Shown in pieces: positions 9,244 through 18,047 of a DNA stretch of 64,000 bases. The position numbers and the translations under genes were made by a program. The stretch spans positions 1 through 64,000 of the forward strand of contig NZ_BJWY01000009.1 in assembly GCF_007990715.1 (NCBI RefSeq), in the 5' to 3' direction. The notes under the pieces were generated by a model that was given only the letters and a program-made list of their open reading frames with translations, was not told the origin of the DNA and did not search any database. Position 1 is the stretch's first letter. Each line of letters starts with the position of its first letter. Origin of the DNA: Nocardia seriolae NBRC 15557 (lineage in GTDB: Bacteria > Actinomycetota > Actinomycetes > Mycobacteriales > Mycobacteriaceae).

Positions 9244-10746
9244 GTGACGAATTCCTCCACCGAAGCTCGACCCTGGACTTCCGTTGCACTACGGGGTGTG
9301 TCGGCGGTTCTCGCGGTCGTGGTCTCCGCGGTGCTGTGGGCGCTCGGGACCGGAATGCATCCGTGGCCCGGCGCGGTCGCGCTCGCACCGCTGCCCGTCC
9401 TGCTGCTCGCACCGAGAGTATCGGCCCGGCTGTGCTTCGCCGCCGGATTTCTGTCCTGGTACGGCGGGGCGCTCCCCTATCTGCCCTACTTCCTCGGCAC
9501 GGTCGAACAGCCGCCGTCGGCGGCGTACGGATTGCTCACGGGTACGGCGACGGTGTACGCCGGACTGGTCGTGTCGACCCGGGCGCTGATTCGCCGTGGC
9601 CGACTCGGTGCGGCAATGCTGGCCCTGCCGTCCGGGTGGGTTCTCATGGAGTACCTGATCTCCCTGGGCGGTCCGTTCGGGGCGTGGTGGAGCCTGGCCT
9701 ACACGCAATCGGATGTGCTGCCGCTGATCCAGATCGCCGCGCTGACCGGGTGGCTGGGCATCTCCTTCCTGATCATGCTGGTACCGGCGACCCTGGCCGT
9801 GCTGCTCACGTCCACGACTCCGCTCAGGGCTCGAATGCGCTGCGCGGCAGCGGGACTGACAGTGCTGATCGCGGTGTTCGGCTACGGCTTCCGGCAGTTG
9901 TCGACGCCTTCCGGCGCCACGGTCCCGGTGGGCCTGGTCGCCGTATCGCAGCCCGAGGACTACGTCCCGGTCGATTCACCGGACGGCCGGGACATGATCA
10001 CCCGGGTGGCGGCCGAGGTGGAACGCCTCGCCGATCGCGGCGCACAGGTCGTCGTACTGCCCGAAAAATCCTGGCGCGCCACCGAATCCAGTCTGCCGGC
10101 CCTCTCCGGTCCGCTCACCGAGGTAGCCACCCGCCGCCATGTCCACATCATCGCGGGCACACTCCTCACCCGCGGCGACGCCACCGTGAACGCCGCCATC
10201 GACTACCCCTCCGGCGTCATCTACGAAAAGCACTACCTGGTCCCGGGTCTGGAGGACGACCTGCGTCCCGGCCACACCTGGACGCAGGTCCCCGGCACCT
10301 CCTGGGCCCTGGCGATCTGCTTCGACCTGGACCGCCCCGCCCTGGTCCGCGCCAACCGGGCCCGCGGCGCAACCCTGCTCCTGGTCCCCGCCCTGGACTT
10401 CCGCGAAGACCGCTGGCTGCACAGCCGCATGGCAGTCCTGCGCGGTGTCGAATCCGGCATCGGCACGGCCCGCGCCCCCCAACTCGGCCAACTCGTGGCC
10501 GGCGATGCCAACGGCCGCATCCTCGCAACCGCCGACACCGACATCACCCGGACCCGTTCGGTCCTCGCCGCCATCCCCCAGCCCACCGGCGAAACCCTCT
10601 ACGCCCGCTTCGGCGACTGGTTCGCGGCCACGGCCGCCCTCCTGTTCGCCTGCGCACTCGCCGCCCTACTGATTCGCCGACCGATCCGAATCGAGCCCGG
10701 GCGTGGCATCATGCGCCCCGGGGTGGAGCAACTCCCCCCGCTATGA
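9244..10746 (+). CDS. apolipoprotein N-acyltransferase (Lnt)-like membrane nitrilase
   Basis: About 500 residues with multiple N-terminal membrane helices (about residues 15-230), then a periplasmic CN-hydrolase domain, then one final helix near the C-terminus followed by Arg-rich residues. The nitrilase triad is visible: Glu in VVLPEKSW, Lys in YEKHYLVPG and Cys in LAICFDLD. This is the Lnt architecture, transferring a fatty acid to the N-terminal Cys of lipoproteins. Mycolic-acid bacteria often carry several Lnt-like paralogues, so this may be a paralogue with a different acceptor. GTG 9244 is chosen as start; upstream ATGs at 9175 and 9208 add polar residues. It follows the two-component pair by 78 bp. 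Confidence 0.8.
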   Translation: MTNSSTEARPWTSVALRGVSAVLAVVVSAVLWALGTGMHPWPGAVALAPLPVLLLAPRVSARLCFAAGFLSWYGGALPYLPYFLGTVEQPPSAAYGLLTGTATVYAGLVVSTRALIRRGRLGAAMLALPSGWVLMEYLISLGGPFGAWWSLAYTQSDVLPLIQIAALTGWLGISFLIMLVPATLAVLLTSTTPLRARMRCAAAGLTVLIAVFGYGFRQLSTPSGATVPVGLVAVSQPEDYVPVDSPDGRDMITRVAAEVERLADRGAQVVVLPEKSWRATESSLPALSGPLTEVATRRHVHIIAGTLLTRGDATVNAAIDYPSGVIYEKHYLVPGLEDDLRPGHTWTQVPGTSWALAICFDLDRPALVRANRARGATLLLVPALDFREDRWLHSRMAVLRGVESGIGTARAPQLGQLVAGDANGRILATADTDITRTRSVLAAIPQPTGETLYARFGDWFAATAALLFACALAALLIRRPIRIEPGRGIMRPGVEQLPPL

Positions 10747-10754
10747 GATCCCCT

Positions 10755-10788
10755 GTCCCGCAAGGGATGGTGCTAGTCCCGCAAGGGA
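10755..10788. repeat. paired 13-bp direct repeats with short dyad
   Basis: GTCCCGCAAGGGA occurs at 10755-10767 and again at 10776-10788, a 21-bp period, i.e. two helical turns. Each copy is itself a TCCC-GCAA-GGGA dyad. The pair sits immediately upstream of the start of the small secreted-protein gene, where a repressor or an mRNA structure could act on initiation. Confidence 0.5.
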
Positions 10789-10803
10789 ATGAGAAGGACC
10801 CTG

Positions 10804-11163
10804 ATGATCCGCAAGTTTGCTGCCGCCTCGCTACTCGGCTTCGCCGCCGTGGGAGTCGCGGCGGTGCCCGCCCACGCCGATGACGCCGACAAGGTCTATG
10901 AGTGGCCCATCGACTACTCGGGCGAGTCGTACGCCATCCGCCCCGGCTCGTGGCTGCTGGAGCCCTTGCCGCGCAGTTCCGAATGCCTCTACGCCTTCGA
11001 GCCGTACGCGGACGCGCCCAGCGACCAGTGGTGGGGCGGCGGCAGAATCACCGGCCCCACCTGGATCAAGATGCCCGCCAACGCCTACCTGATCTCCGAC
11101 TGCTACCCCTTCGACAACGCCAACAACCGCCCGGCCCGCCCGAGCACCGGCTCGTTCGGCTAG
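10804..11163 (+). CDS. small secreted protein of unknown function
   Basis: A 119-residue preprotein with a clear Sec signal peptide (MIRKFAAASLLGFAAVG then VPAHA before the cleavage site). The mature part is about 95 residues, rich in Trp, Tyr and Pro, with two Cys (SECLYAF and ISDCYPF) that could form one disulfide. No family was recognised. ATG 10804 is preferred to 10789 because a GAGAAGG ribosome site is 6-8 nt upstream of it and the shorter form gives the better signal peptide. Two short dyad repeats lie just upstream and a hairpin terminator just downstream, so it is probably a single-gene unit. Confidence 0.7.
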   Translation: MIRKFAAASLLGFAAVGVAAVPAHADDADKVYEWPIDYSGESYAIRPGSWLLEPLPRSSECLYAFEPYADAPSDQWWGGGRITGPTWIKMPANAYLISDCYPFDNANNRPARPSTGSFG

Positions 11164-11175
11164 TTCACACCCGTG

Positions 11176-11202
11176 ACGGCCGCGGTGTGTCATCGCGGCC
11201 GT
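11176..11202. terminator. hairpin between convergent genes
   Basis: ACGGCCGCG and CGCGGCCGT form a 9-bp stem with a 9-nt loop, 12 bp after the stop of the small secreted-protein gene. It probably ends that transcript. No long T tract is seen. Confidence 0.55.
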
Positions 11203-11306
11203 TCGCGCGCCGAAAGTCCGTGCGGCCCATGGGTTCGCGACATTCGCAGACGATCCAGCCCGCGACACCGGCGTATCGCGGTGCCGCTCGGCCGAGTTGG
11301 CGCCGT

Positions 11307-12305
11307 TCAGTCGAGTTGGCGGATTTCGTCGGCGACCACGGCGGTGGCGACCTTGGGTCCGGCACCGCAGCTGGCCTGCCGCGGCGGGTAGGCGAGGGTG
11401 CGGGTGGTGACCAGCCAGCGGCGGCCGTCGCGGTGGGTGACGTGCGCCGCGCCCGCGAAAGTGGCCGGGTCGGTGGAGTATTCGGTGTGATCGGGGGCGG
11501 GTTCGACGGTGAGGTCGTCGATGCCCGCGGACGAGTCCACGTCACCGGGCGGGGTGGTGTCCAGACCCGAGTCGTCGATGGTGGGGGTGGCCAGGGTGTA
11601 GGAGGCGTCCGCTATGCGTTGGCGGACAGCGACTTCCGCGACCTGTTCGACGGGGGTGTAGCAGCTGCGGCCGCGGAATCCGGTGAGCGAGACCTCGCCC
11701 TGGTCGGCGGCGGCGAGCATGACGTGCGCCGAATCCTCGTCCAGGCGGCCGTAAGTGAGGCCGGTGGGCAGGACGATGACGGCGGGCGCGAAGCGGTGGC
11801 CACCGGTGTGCGAGCACTCCCAGACCCGATCCGGATGGGATTCGGACAGACTCGCGGCGATCGGACGGCCCAGCAGCGCGCAGCACTGATCCCGCTTGCC
11901 GTGCGCGCAGACCAGCACCAGCGGATCCGTCACCGCCGCACCGATTCCCGGGGACGGGCCGTTCAGCAGGTGCAGGTCGATGTCCAGCAGCTCACGCAGG
12001 TCACTGATTTCGAAGCGCTCGCACCAGGAACCCTCGGGACGCGAGCTCGCGAGGAGAACCGTTCGGACACCGGTGAATTCATTGCGTCCCGGCCGCCGGA
12101 TGAGCGTCGGCCGGACGTGCGCGGCCTTGGTGCGGGCCGCCAGCTCCGGCGTGATCGCGGGCCCCAGCACCTCGTCGCCGATCACATCGCGACCCCAGGC
12201 CCCGGGCTGCTCGACGCACAGCCAGCCGGTGATCCGGGTCGCGCTGCCCGGTAGCGGAATCTCCGCCGCCGCGGCCGAACACGACAATCCCTCGAATCCC
12301 GTCAC
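11307..12305 (-). CDS. sucrase/ferredoxin-like family protein
   Basis: A 332-residue protein with the family's thioredoxin-like ferredoxin region: CAHGKRDQCCALLG, with cysteines that could bind a 2Fe-2S cluster or be redox active, then WECSHTGGHRFAPAVIVLP and TYGRL. An upstream Cys (WCERFEI) and the N-terminal LSCSAAA also fit the family. The physiological reaction of these proteins is not established. The gene is followed on the same strand, upstream, by the YdeI-like gene with a 13-bp gap, so co-transcription is likely. Confidence 0.78.
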   Translation of the reverse strand: MTGFEGLSCSAAAAEIPLPGSATRITGWLCVEQPGAWGRDVIGDEVLGPAITPELAARTKAAHVRPTLIRRPGRNEFTGVRTVLLASSRPEGSWCERFEISDLRELLDIDLHLLNGPSPGIGAAVTDPLVLVCAHGKRDQCCALLGRPIAASLSESHPDRVWECSHTGGHRFAPAVIVLPTGLTYGRLDEDSAHVMLAAADQGEVSLTGFRGRSCYTPVEQVAEVAVRQRIADASYTLATPTIDDSGLDTTPPGDVDSSAGIDDLTVEPAPDHTEYSTDPATFAGAAHVTHRDGRRWLVTTRTLAYPPRQASCGAGPKVATAVVADEIRQLD

Positions 12306-12318
12306 AGTGCCTTCCCGA

Positions 12319-12879
12319 TCACAGTGGCTTCCCGTCGATCAATTTCCGAATCACCTGCTCCAGCCGCCGCTGCCGCGTCTCCGGCCGCACCGCGCTGCCC
12401 AGGTGATAGCCGACCGCGATGCGGGACTGCACGGGCAGCGTCTCGAAGAAGGCGGCCGCCTCCGGATGCCGGGCCAGCGCGGCCAGGAAGTCCGGTGGCA
12501 GATCGCGGCCGACGGCGTTCTCCCAGCGACCGTCGGCCCTGGCCCGGTCGATCTCGGCCTGCCCGGCCGGGTGCATGAGCCCGGCGGCGATCAGCTCGCC
12601 CGCCAACCCGACATTGCGCTGCGACCATTGGCTGCGCTGCCGCCGGGGCGTGAAGCCCATGACGAAGAAGTCGTCGTCGAGCTTGCGCGACTGCCCGTCG
12701 ATCCAGCCGAAACACAGGGCCTGCCGCAGCGCCCCGTCATAGCCGAGGGACACGAAGGCCGAGTCCCTGGTGGCGAATTTCAGCCAAATCCCGTCCACCG
12801 CCGCGTGATTGGCCGTCAGCCAGTCCCGGAAGGACTGCTCGTCGGGAAACCACAGCGTGGGACGCTCGGATGCGGACAC
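12319..12879 (-). CDS. YdeI/OmpD-associated family protein
   Basis: A 186-residue cytosolic protein. It has the N-terminal domain typical of YdeI (LWFPDEQSFRDWLTANH, IWLKFATRDS, then ALCFGWIDGQSRKLDDDFF and FTPRRQRSQWSQRN) and a C-terminal helical DUF1905-associated part (DFLAALARHPEAAAFFE, QRRLEQVIRKL). The molecular function of the family is unclear; plant and bacterial relatives have been linked to antimicrobial peptide tolerance. It lies between an alpha/beta hydrolase (24 bp upstream) and the sucrase/ferredoxin-like gene (13 bp downstream), so the three genes form a likely operon on this strand. Confidence 0.85.
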   Translation of the reverse strand: MSASERPTLWFPDEQSFRDWLTANHAAVDGIWLKFATRDSAFVSLGYDGALRQALCFGWIDGQSRKLDDDFFVMGFTPRRQRSQWSQRNVGLAGELIAAGLMHPAGQAEIDRARADGRWENAVGRDLPPDFLAALARHPEAAAFFETLPVQSRIAVGYHLGSAVRPETRQRRLEQVIRKLIDGKPL

Positions 12880-12903
12880 CGTTCAACTGTAGATACCGGC
12901 AGC

Positions 12904-13668
12904 TCAATGCCCCAGAAAGGGGAGCACTTCGGCCTCGAATTCGCGATAGCGGTCGCGGTGGATGCTGTGGCCGGAACCGAAGCCGCGGACCGTGCAATCG
13001 GCGATGGCGGCCCGAACCTGTTCGAGTTTCTCAGGATCCACCATGCCGCCCGGACCGCCGCGCAGGAACAGGGTGGGCGCGGTGATCTCGTTCAGTCCCT
13101 CCCACCATTCGGGATAGGGTTTGCGGAACTGTTCGAGCGCCGCGCCGGTCATGGACCGGTCGAAGGCCAGTACCGCGCGCGGGTGCCGGATCAGGCTGGT
13201 GGTGGCGTGCCACAGTTCCGGCACCGACGGCAATCGGCGGGTGAATCGCAGCTGCTCGTCGCCCGAACGCAGCGGCAGCGGCTGCTCCTCGATCACCAAG
13301 CGCCGCACCAGCTCCGGGCGTTCCATGGCGACCCAGGAGATGGCGTATCCGCCCAGCGAGTGCCCGACCAGATCTACGACCCCGAGTCCGATCCGCTCGC
13401 ACAATCGCAGCAGATCGGCCCCGAATTCCGGGAAGCGGTAGGAGGCGGCGTGCGCGCTGCGCCCGTGCCCGCGCAGATCGGGGATGATGACCCGGCGTCC
13501 GCGCCGCACCAGCTGTGCCGCGAACCGATCCCAGGTGTGCCCGTCGCCGCCCATGCCGTGCACCAGAATCACGGGGGTGTCGCTGTAGAGATGCCCGCCC
13601 GTCGCCCCGGAATCCCGGTAGGCGATCGCGACATCATCGAACTCGACCCTGCTGACCGCTGACTCCAC
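12904..13668 (-). CDS. alpha/beta hydrolase
   Basis: A 254-residue alpha/beta-hydrolase fold protein: oxyanion motif ILVHGMGG, DLRGHGRS, nucleophile elbow VGHSLGGYA with its Ser, a candidate acid in FLRGGPGGMVDPE and the catalytic His in GSGHSIHRD. It lacks a signal peptide, so it is cytosolic. The substrate cannot be assigned; esterase, epoxide hydrolase-like or haloperoxidase-like activities share this pattern. It is first in the probable three-gene operon with the YdeI-like and sucrase/ferredoxin-like genes. Confidence 0.85.
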   Translation of the reverse strand: MESAVSRVEFDDVAIAYRDSGATGGHLYSDTPVILVHGMGGDGHTWDRFAAQLVRRGRRVIIPDLRGHGRSAHAASYRFPEFGADLLRLCERIGLGVVDLVGHSLGGYAISWVAMERPELVRRLVIEEQPLPLRSGDEQLRFTRRLPSVPELWHATTSLIRHPRAVLAFDRSMTGAALEQFRKPYPEWWEGLNEITAPTLFLRGGPGGMVDPEKLEQVRAAIADCTVRGFGSGHSIHRDRYREFEAEVLPFLGH

Positions 13669-13819
13669 GAGGATCCAGAGTACGGATCGGCGGGCTCGGG
13701 GTGACCTGGTTTGTGCGCACCCTCATATCGGGCCGAGCGGGTTCCGCTTCCTATTCATTCCCGTAGTGAATGACCGCGAAACAGTACTTGTCCTGCGGTA
13801 ATGCGCAGCATTTCGGGCT

Positions 13820-13839
13820 GTGAAATATATCACTTTCAC
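13820..13839. promoter_or_regulatory. inverted repeat in an AT-richer upstream region
   Basis: GTGAAA and TTTCAC flank TATATCAC, making a 20-bp dyad about 75 bp upstream of the glycosyltransferase start. The surrounding 13760-13913 stretch is clearly less GC-rich than its neighbours and likely holds the promoter. Which regulator binds is unknown. Confidence 0.4.
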
Positions 13840-13913
13840 ATCATGGAAAATTGGACAAGCGCCCCGGTAGCGTCTTCGGCAATTAGAAACACTGCCTTTT
13901 CTGTCGGGGAAAT

Positions 13914-15485
13914 ATGGTTCTCAATGCTGCCGCCCCCGCGGTCGATCTCGAGGAACCGAGCCCGCCGCGGCCACCCTTCGCAACGGTCTGGGTCCTTCTG
14001 ATCGCCACGCTCAGCGGGGCATTGCTGGCCATTCCGACGCTGCGCTACGACTACTTCGGGGACGAACTGTACTTCGTCGCCGCCGGAGCCCACCGCAGTT
14101 TGACCTACGCCGATCAGGGCGTGCTCATCCCGCTCATCGCCCATCTCGCCGATGCGCTGGCCCCCGGTTCGGCCCCGGTGCTGCGCCTGCCCGCGGTGCT
14201 GATGACCATGGGCGCGGTCGCGATCAGCGCCGCGGTCGCCCACGAACTGGGCGGTTCGCGCACCGCGCAACTGGTCGCGGCCACCGCCTACGGCATCTCG
14301 CCGCTGGCCGCCACCCAGGCCGTCCAGCTCAGCACCTTCTCCTTCGACGCCACCCTGCAGGCCGCCATCATCTGGCTGCTGATCCGCTGGATCCGCACCC
14401 GCGACTACCGGCTGATCGTGGCGCTGGGCCTCGTCGCCGCCATCGACCTCCAGGTCAAATGGTTCATCCCCACGATCCTGCTCTGCCTGGCCGGGGGCGT
14501 GCTGGTCGCGGGGCCGCGGCAACTGCTGTGTTCGCGCGCGCTGTGGCAGGCCGTCGCCATCTTCGGGGCCTCCGCGGTGCCCGGTCTGTGGTGGCAGCAC
14601 ACGCACGGCTGGCCGGCGCTGGCCATGAGCAAGGTGATCGGGGCCGAACAGGACGCGGCGGGCGGCGGACCGCTCGCCTGCCTGCCGCAAATGATCGGAC
14701 TGAGCGGTCTGATCGGCGGGTTGCTCGCCGGGTGGGCACTGTTCTGGTGCCTGCCCCGGCAGCGCTGGCTGCGGCCCTACCGGTTCATGCTCGTCGCCTC
14801 GGCGCTGCTGGTGCTCGTCGTGTTGCTCGGGCACGGACGGCCGTACTACACGGCGGGATTCCTGCCCGCGCTGTTCGGCATCGGCGCTGCCGCACTGCCC
14901 TATTCGGTGAACGACCGCGGCGGGCGGCTGCTGCGGGTCGCCGCGTGGCCGGTCATCGGACTGTCACTGGCCATCATCGCCGCACTGCTGGTCACCCTGC
15001 CGCAGCCGCCCTCCCGGGTGCACGGCGCCATCCGGTCCCAGGCCGACTTCGCGGTCCGGACCAGCATTTTCGGATATTCGGGCTGGTCGGAACTGACCGC
15101 GAAGGTGGCCGACGCCTACCGGCGGCTGCCGGAGTCCGAGCGGCCCAAAGCGATCGTGGCGCAGAACTATTGGCAGGCGGCCGCGATCCAGAACTTCGGC
15201 CGCGACTACGACCTGCCGCCCGTCTACAGCCCCAACCGCGGGTTCGGCTACTTCGGCCCGCCGCCCGCGGAGACCGGCGCGGTCCTCTACGTCGGCCTCG
15301 ACAGCGCCGAGCAGACCCTGCCGCGGCAGTTCACCTCCGTGACCGTGCTGGCGCATCTGAACGTGCCGAACGGATTCCCGGGCGTCAACAACGACATCTC
15401 GATCTCGATCTGCCGCGGGCCCGTGCACCCCTGGCCCGAACTGTGGCCGGACATGATGGATCTGCGCCTGCCGCTGGGCATTTGA
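13914..15485 (+). CDS. membrane glycosyltransferase, family 39 (ArnT/PMT-like)
   Basis: A 523-residue polytopic protein with roughly ten membrane helices from about residue 24 to 360 and a soluble C-terminal domain of about 150 residues on the outer face. The first outer loop has the GT39-type acidic motif YFGDELYF, with the Asp-Glu pair expected to act in catalysis using a polyprenyl-phosphate sugar donor. YADQGVLIPLIAHLAD matches the following conserved loop. The acceptor (lipid, arabinan or protein) is unknown. The stop lies 14 bp from the imuB stop (convergent). The upstream region is AT-richer than average, possibly marking acquisition. Confidence 0.8.
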   Translation: MVLNAAAPAVDLEEPSPPRPPFATVWVLLIATLSGALLAIPTLRYDYFGDELYFVAAGAHRSLTYADQGVLIPLIAHLADALAPGSAPVLRLPAVLMTMGAVAISAAVAHELGGSRTAQLVAATAYGISPLAATQAVQLSTFSFDATLQAAIIWLLIRWIRTRDYRLIVALGLVAAIDLQVKWFIPTILLCLAGGVLVAGPRQLLCSRALWQAVAIFGASAVPGLWWQHTHGWPALAMSKVIGAEQDAAGGGPLACLPQMIGLSGLIGGLLAGWALFWCLPRQRWLRPYRFMLVASALLVLVVLLGHGRPYYTAGFLPALFGIGAAALPYSVNDRGGRLLRVAAWPVIGLSLAIIAALLVTLPQPPSRVHGAIRSQADFAVRTSIFGYSGWSELTAKVADAYRRLPESERPKAIVAQNYWQAAAIQNFGRDYDLPPVYSPNRGFGYFGPPPAETGAVLYVGLDSAEQTLPRQFTSVTVLAHLNVPNGFPGVNNDISISICRGPVHPWPELWPDMMDLRLPLGI

Positions 15486-15499
15486 ACCACTCTTCCGAG

Positions 15500-17107
15500 C
15501 TACTCGTAGAGCCCCTCCACATGCCAGGTCCGGTCGTAGCCGATCAGTAGCAGCGCGCGCAGGCGGCGCACATCCTCGGCGTGGATCTCGACCTGGGCGC
15601 GGGCGGAGAAACCGTGCCGATGGGTCCACCAGTGGTCGTCCAGCGGCCAGGGCCCAGCCCAGCCGGTGAGCCGCCACGAACTGCTACCCCAGTGCAGCAG
15701 CGCCGGATCGGCGGTGAACAGGCCGCGGTCGGTCACCCAGATCGGGGTGCCGTCGGCGGCCTCCAGGCGGATCTTCGGGTGATGGGTGAGCACCAGCGCG
15801 GGGGCGGGCTCGGGCAGCCTGCCCGGCCACGGCTGAGCCGGATCGGCGGCGGGCACGGGCTCGTCGCCGAGGGTCACCATGGTGATCCGCTCATCCGGGC
15901 CGCGCCCGCCGCTGAGCACGCCCATGCGGACGGCATCACCGCCCAGCAGCCCCTGCACCCGGATCAGCGCGCGCCGAGCCCGCTCCTCGTCCTCGCCGAC
16001 ACCGCCCCACAGGCCGAGCTGGAGCGCACCGGCCGAGACCACCTCGACCGGTTCCAGGCGCAGCAGGGTGACGGCGGCGTCCGGGCCGGAGTCCCAGTCG
16101 GCGTTGCGGTTTGCCCGGCCGCGGGCGAGGGCGCGGCGGGTGAGCCAGCCGTCGAGTTGCCAGCGGATGCGGTCGGCGGTGCTGTCCGGGGTGAGAGGTT
16201 CGGCGCAGCGCCAGATGCGGGAGAATTCCTCGCCCGCTTCGGTTTCGGCGTGGATGACCAGGCGGGTGCAGGCCACGGCGGCGGCGGAGAGCTTGGTGTG
16301 CAGTTCGGTGGCGAGCAGGCGGCCGACGAAGGCGGCCATGTCGACGCGTTCGATCGGGGGGTCGCAGCGGTGCTCGACGGTCAGATCGGCGGCGGGCAGC
16401 CGCGCCGCGGGCGGGCGCTCCGGGACCGCGCGGGCACAGCGGTGCGCGATGATCGCGTCCGCGCCGAAGCGCGAGGACACCTCGGCGGGGGTGAGCGCCG
16501 CGAAATCACCGATCCGGCGCAGGCCGAGGCGGTGCAGCAGATCCACCAGCTCGACCCGCTGCGGCGCGGCCAGCACCGGCTCCACCGCCAGCTCCGAGAC
16601 CGGCATGGGCGCAAGGAATTCCGCCCCCTTCCCGGGCGGGACCAGGATGCCGCGCCGGGCCGCGAACACCGCCGTGGACAGCTCGTCGGCAATCCCGACC
16701 TGGCATTCCACGCCCACCGCCGCCACCGCGTCCACCAACCGCTCGGCGGCCGCTGCCTCGGACCCGAAGAACCGCGCCGCCCCGCGCGCCGACAGCGCCA
16801 GCATCCCCGACCGCAGCACCTCCACCCCCGGCACGGTCGCGTCCACGGCCGCCACCACGGCCTCGAACAGCCGCGCGTCCCGATCCGAATCCTCCGGCAG
16901 CACCAGCAGATCCGGGCACCGCCCCTGCGCCTCCCGCTTCCGCAGCCCGCGCCGGATCCCCTCCGCCCGCGCCACCGCGGTACAGGCCACCACCCGATTG
17001 TCGGCGATCACCGCCACCGCCCGCATGGCCTCCACCCCCGCCTCGGCCGCCGCCGCCACCGCGGGCCAATCCGGGCACCACACCACCAGCACCCGCCGCG
17101 CCTTCAC
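15500..17107 (-). CDS. imuB: mutasome protein ImuB (Y-family polymerase-like, catalytically degenerate)
   Basis: A 535-residue Y-family polymerase homologue that bridges ImuA', the beta clamp and DnaE2 in SOS mutagenesis. The start is GTG 17107, giving VKARRVLVVWCPDWPAVAAA. The first catalytic Asp of active Y-polymerases is replaced here by VVWCPDW, and the SIDEA motif by ALSARGAARFF, so no polymerase activity is expected, as in known ImuB proteins. The little finger region and a C-terminal extension (HWWTHRHGFSARAQVE) are complete. imuA' lies 71 bp upstream on the same strand. Expression should be SOS-controlled through the box at 18032. Confidence 0.92.
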   Translation of the reverse strand: MKARRVLVVWCPDWPAVAAAAEAGVEAMRAVAVIADNRVVACTAVARAEGIRRGLRKREAQGRCPDLLVLPEDSDRDARLFEAVVAAVDATVPGVEVLRSGMLALSARGAARFFGSEAAAAERLVDAVAAVGVECQVGIADELSTAVFAARRGILVPPGKGAEFLAPMPVSELAVEPVLAAPQRVELVDLLHRLGLRRIGDFAALTPAEVSSRFGADAIIAHRCARAVPERPPAARLPAADLTVEHRCDPPIERVDMAAFVGRLLATELHTKLSAAAVACTRLVIHAETEAGEEFSRIWRCAEPLTPDSTADRIRWQLDGWLTRRALARGRANRNADWDSGPDAAVTLLRLEPVEVVSAGALQLGLWGGVGEDEERARRALIRVQGLLGGDAVRMGVLSGGRGPDERITMVTLGDEPVPAADPAQPWPGRLPEPAPALVLTHHPKIRLEAADGTPIWVTDRGLFTADPALLHWGSSSWRLTGWAGPWPLDDHWWTHRHGFSARAQVEIHAEDVRRLRALLLIGYDRTWHVEGLYE

Positions 17108-17178
17108 CACAGCCCCGCTCTCGCGGCTCCACCGCGTACTCGAAAATTCATGCCGCGCAGCGCGTTCGCGGCGACCGG

Positions 17179-17952
17179 TCAGGCATGGCGTGCCAGCCGC
17201 AGCGGTTCGGGAGCGGCAGCGGGTTCGGCGGTGGAGATCCATTCGACGCGGCCGTCGGTGGGGCGCAGGGCCAGATGTCCGGAGCGGGGCTGGGCGGAGC
17301 GCCCACGAACGGAGACGTCGAGGCGGACGGTACGCAGTCGCCCGCAACCGCGGCCCAGACCGGAGTAACCGGCGACGCGGGTATCGATGTGCAGGGCCGA
17401 CCCGGACCAGGAACCGTTGGTGACCAGCAGGGTGGAGTTCTTGCCGCGGGCACGGGCGGCCAGCACCCGGGCCCGGGACATGGGCACAGCCAGCCCGTTC
17501 AGCCCGAGCACCACCAGGTCCAGCCCATCCAGCAATACGGAGGCAACTTCGAGCGGATCCGGCCCGGGATCGGACACCACGGCCAGCCGATCCAGCCGCG
17601 CCCCCATCTCGGCGGCGGCCAGCCGATCCAGCCGCGCCCCCATCTCGGCGGCGGCCAGCAGCCCCAGCCGCGGCAGCCCCACCACGGCCGCATGCCCGCC
17701 CGCCCCCGTCACCGCGGCCAGCACCCCGGCGATCAGCGAGCCCGCGCCGTTGTAGACGACCACCGACCCCTTCGCCAATCCGCCGTCGGGCAGCAGGTTT
17801 TCGAGCGCGGCCGGCACCGGAAGCGCCTCCCGCCGCGCCTCCTCGGCCACCGGCGCCCGCCCCGCCGCCTCCACCCCCCGCGCCGGTATCGCGGCCATCC
17901 GCCGCCGCAACTCCGCCAACCGCTCCTCCCCGACCTCCGCAGCCGAACCCAT
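17179..17952 (-). CDS. imuA': mutasome protein ImuA'
   Basis: A 257-residue RecA-fold-like protein of the actinobacterial ImuA' family, needed with ImuB and DnaE2 for damage-induced mutagenesis. It begins LAELRRRMAAI, then LENLLPDGGLAKGSVVVYNGAG (no intact Walker A), DLVVLGLNGL and a C-terminal domain containing WISTAEPAAAPE. An AGAGGTGG site precedes the ATG by about 7 nt. Residues about 101-124 are an exact 12-residue tandem duplication (AAAEMGARLDRL twice), where single-copy sequence is expected. That insertion may or may not be tolerated by the fold. A LexA box lies 80 bp upstream. Confidence 0.88.
   Translation of the reverse strand: MGSAAEVGEERLAELRRRMAAIPARGVEAAGRAPVAEEARREALPVPAALENLLPDGGLAKGSVVVYNGAGSLIAGVLAAVTGAGGHAAVVGLPRLGLLAAAEMGARLDRLAAAEMGARLDRLAVVSDPGPDPLEVASVLLDGLDLVVLGLNGLAVPMSRARVLAARARGKNSTLLVTNGSWSGSALHIDTRVAGYSGLGRGCGRLRTVRLDVSVRGRSAQPRSGHLALRPTDGRVEWISTAEPAAAPEPLRLARHA
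17581..17652. repeat. perfect 36-bp tandem duplication inside imuA'
   Basis: Bases 17581-17616 and 17617-17652 are identical, followed by the first seven bases of a third copy. The unit is a multiple of three, so the reading frame is kept and 12 residues are duplicated. Perfect identity suggests a recent slippage or recombination event. Confidence 0.93.
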
Positions 17953-18031
17953 CTATTGACCACCTCTCCCGGTCGACGGATATCAACCCTCGGAACCCAC
18001 GAGCCAGCACCGACCCAGCTACCTGACATAA

Positions 18032-18047
18032 TCGAAAGTATGTTCGA
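18032..18047 (-). promoter_or_regulatory. LexA (SOS) box upstream of imuA'-imuB
   Basis: TCGAAAGTATGTTCGA matches TCGAAC-N4-GTTCGA with one mismatch. It is 80 bp upstream of imuA' and about 170 bp upstream of the divergent mraY. It pairs with the dnaE2 box at 5936, so all three mutasome genes appear to be under LexA. Confidence 0.88.
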
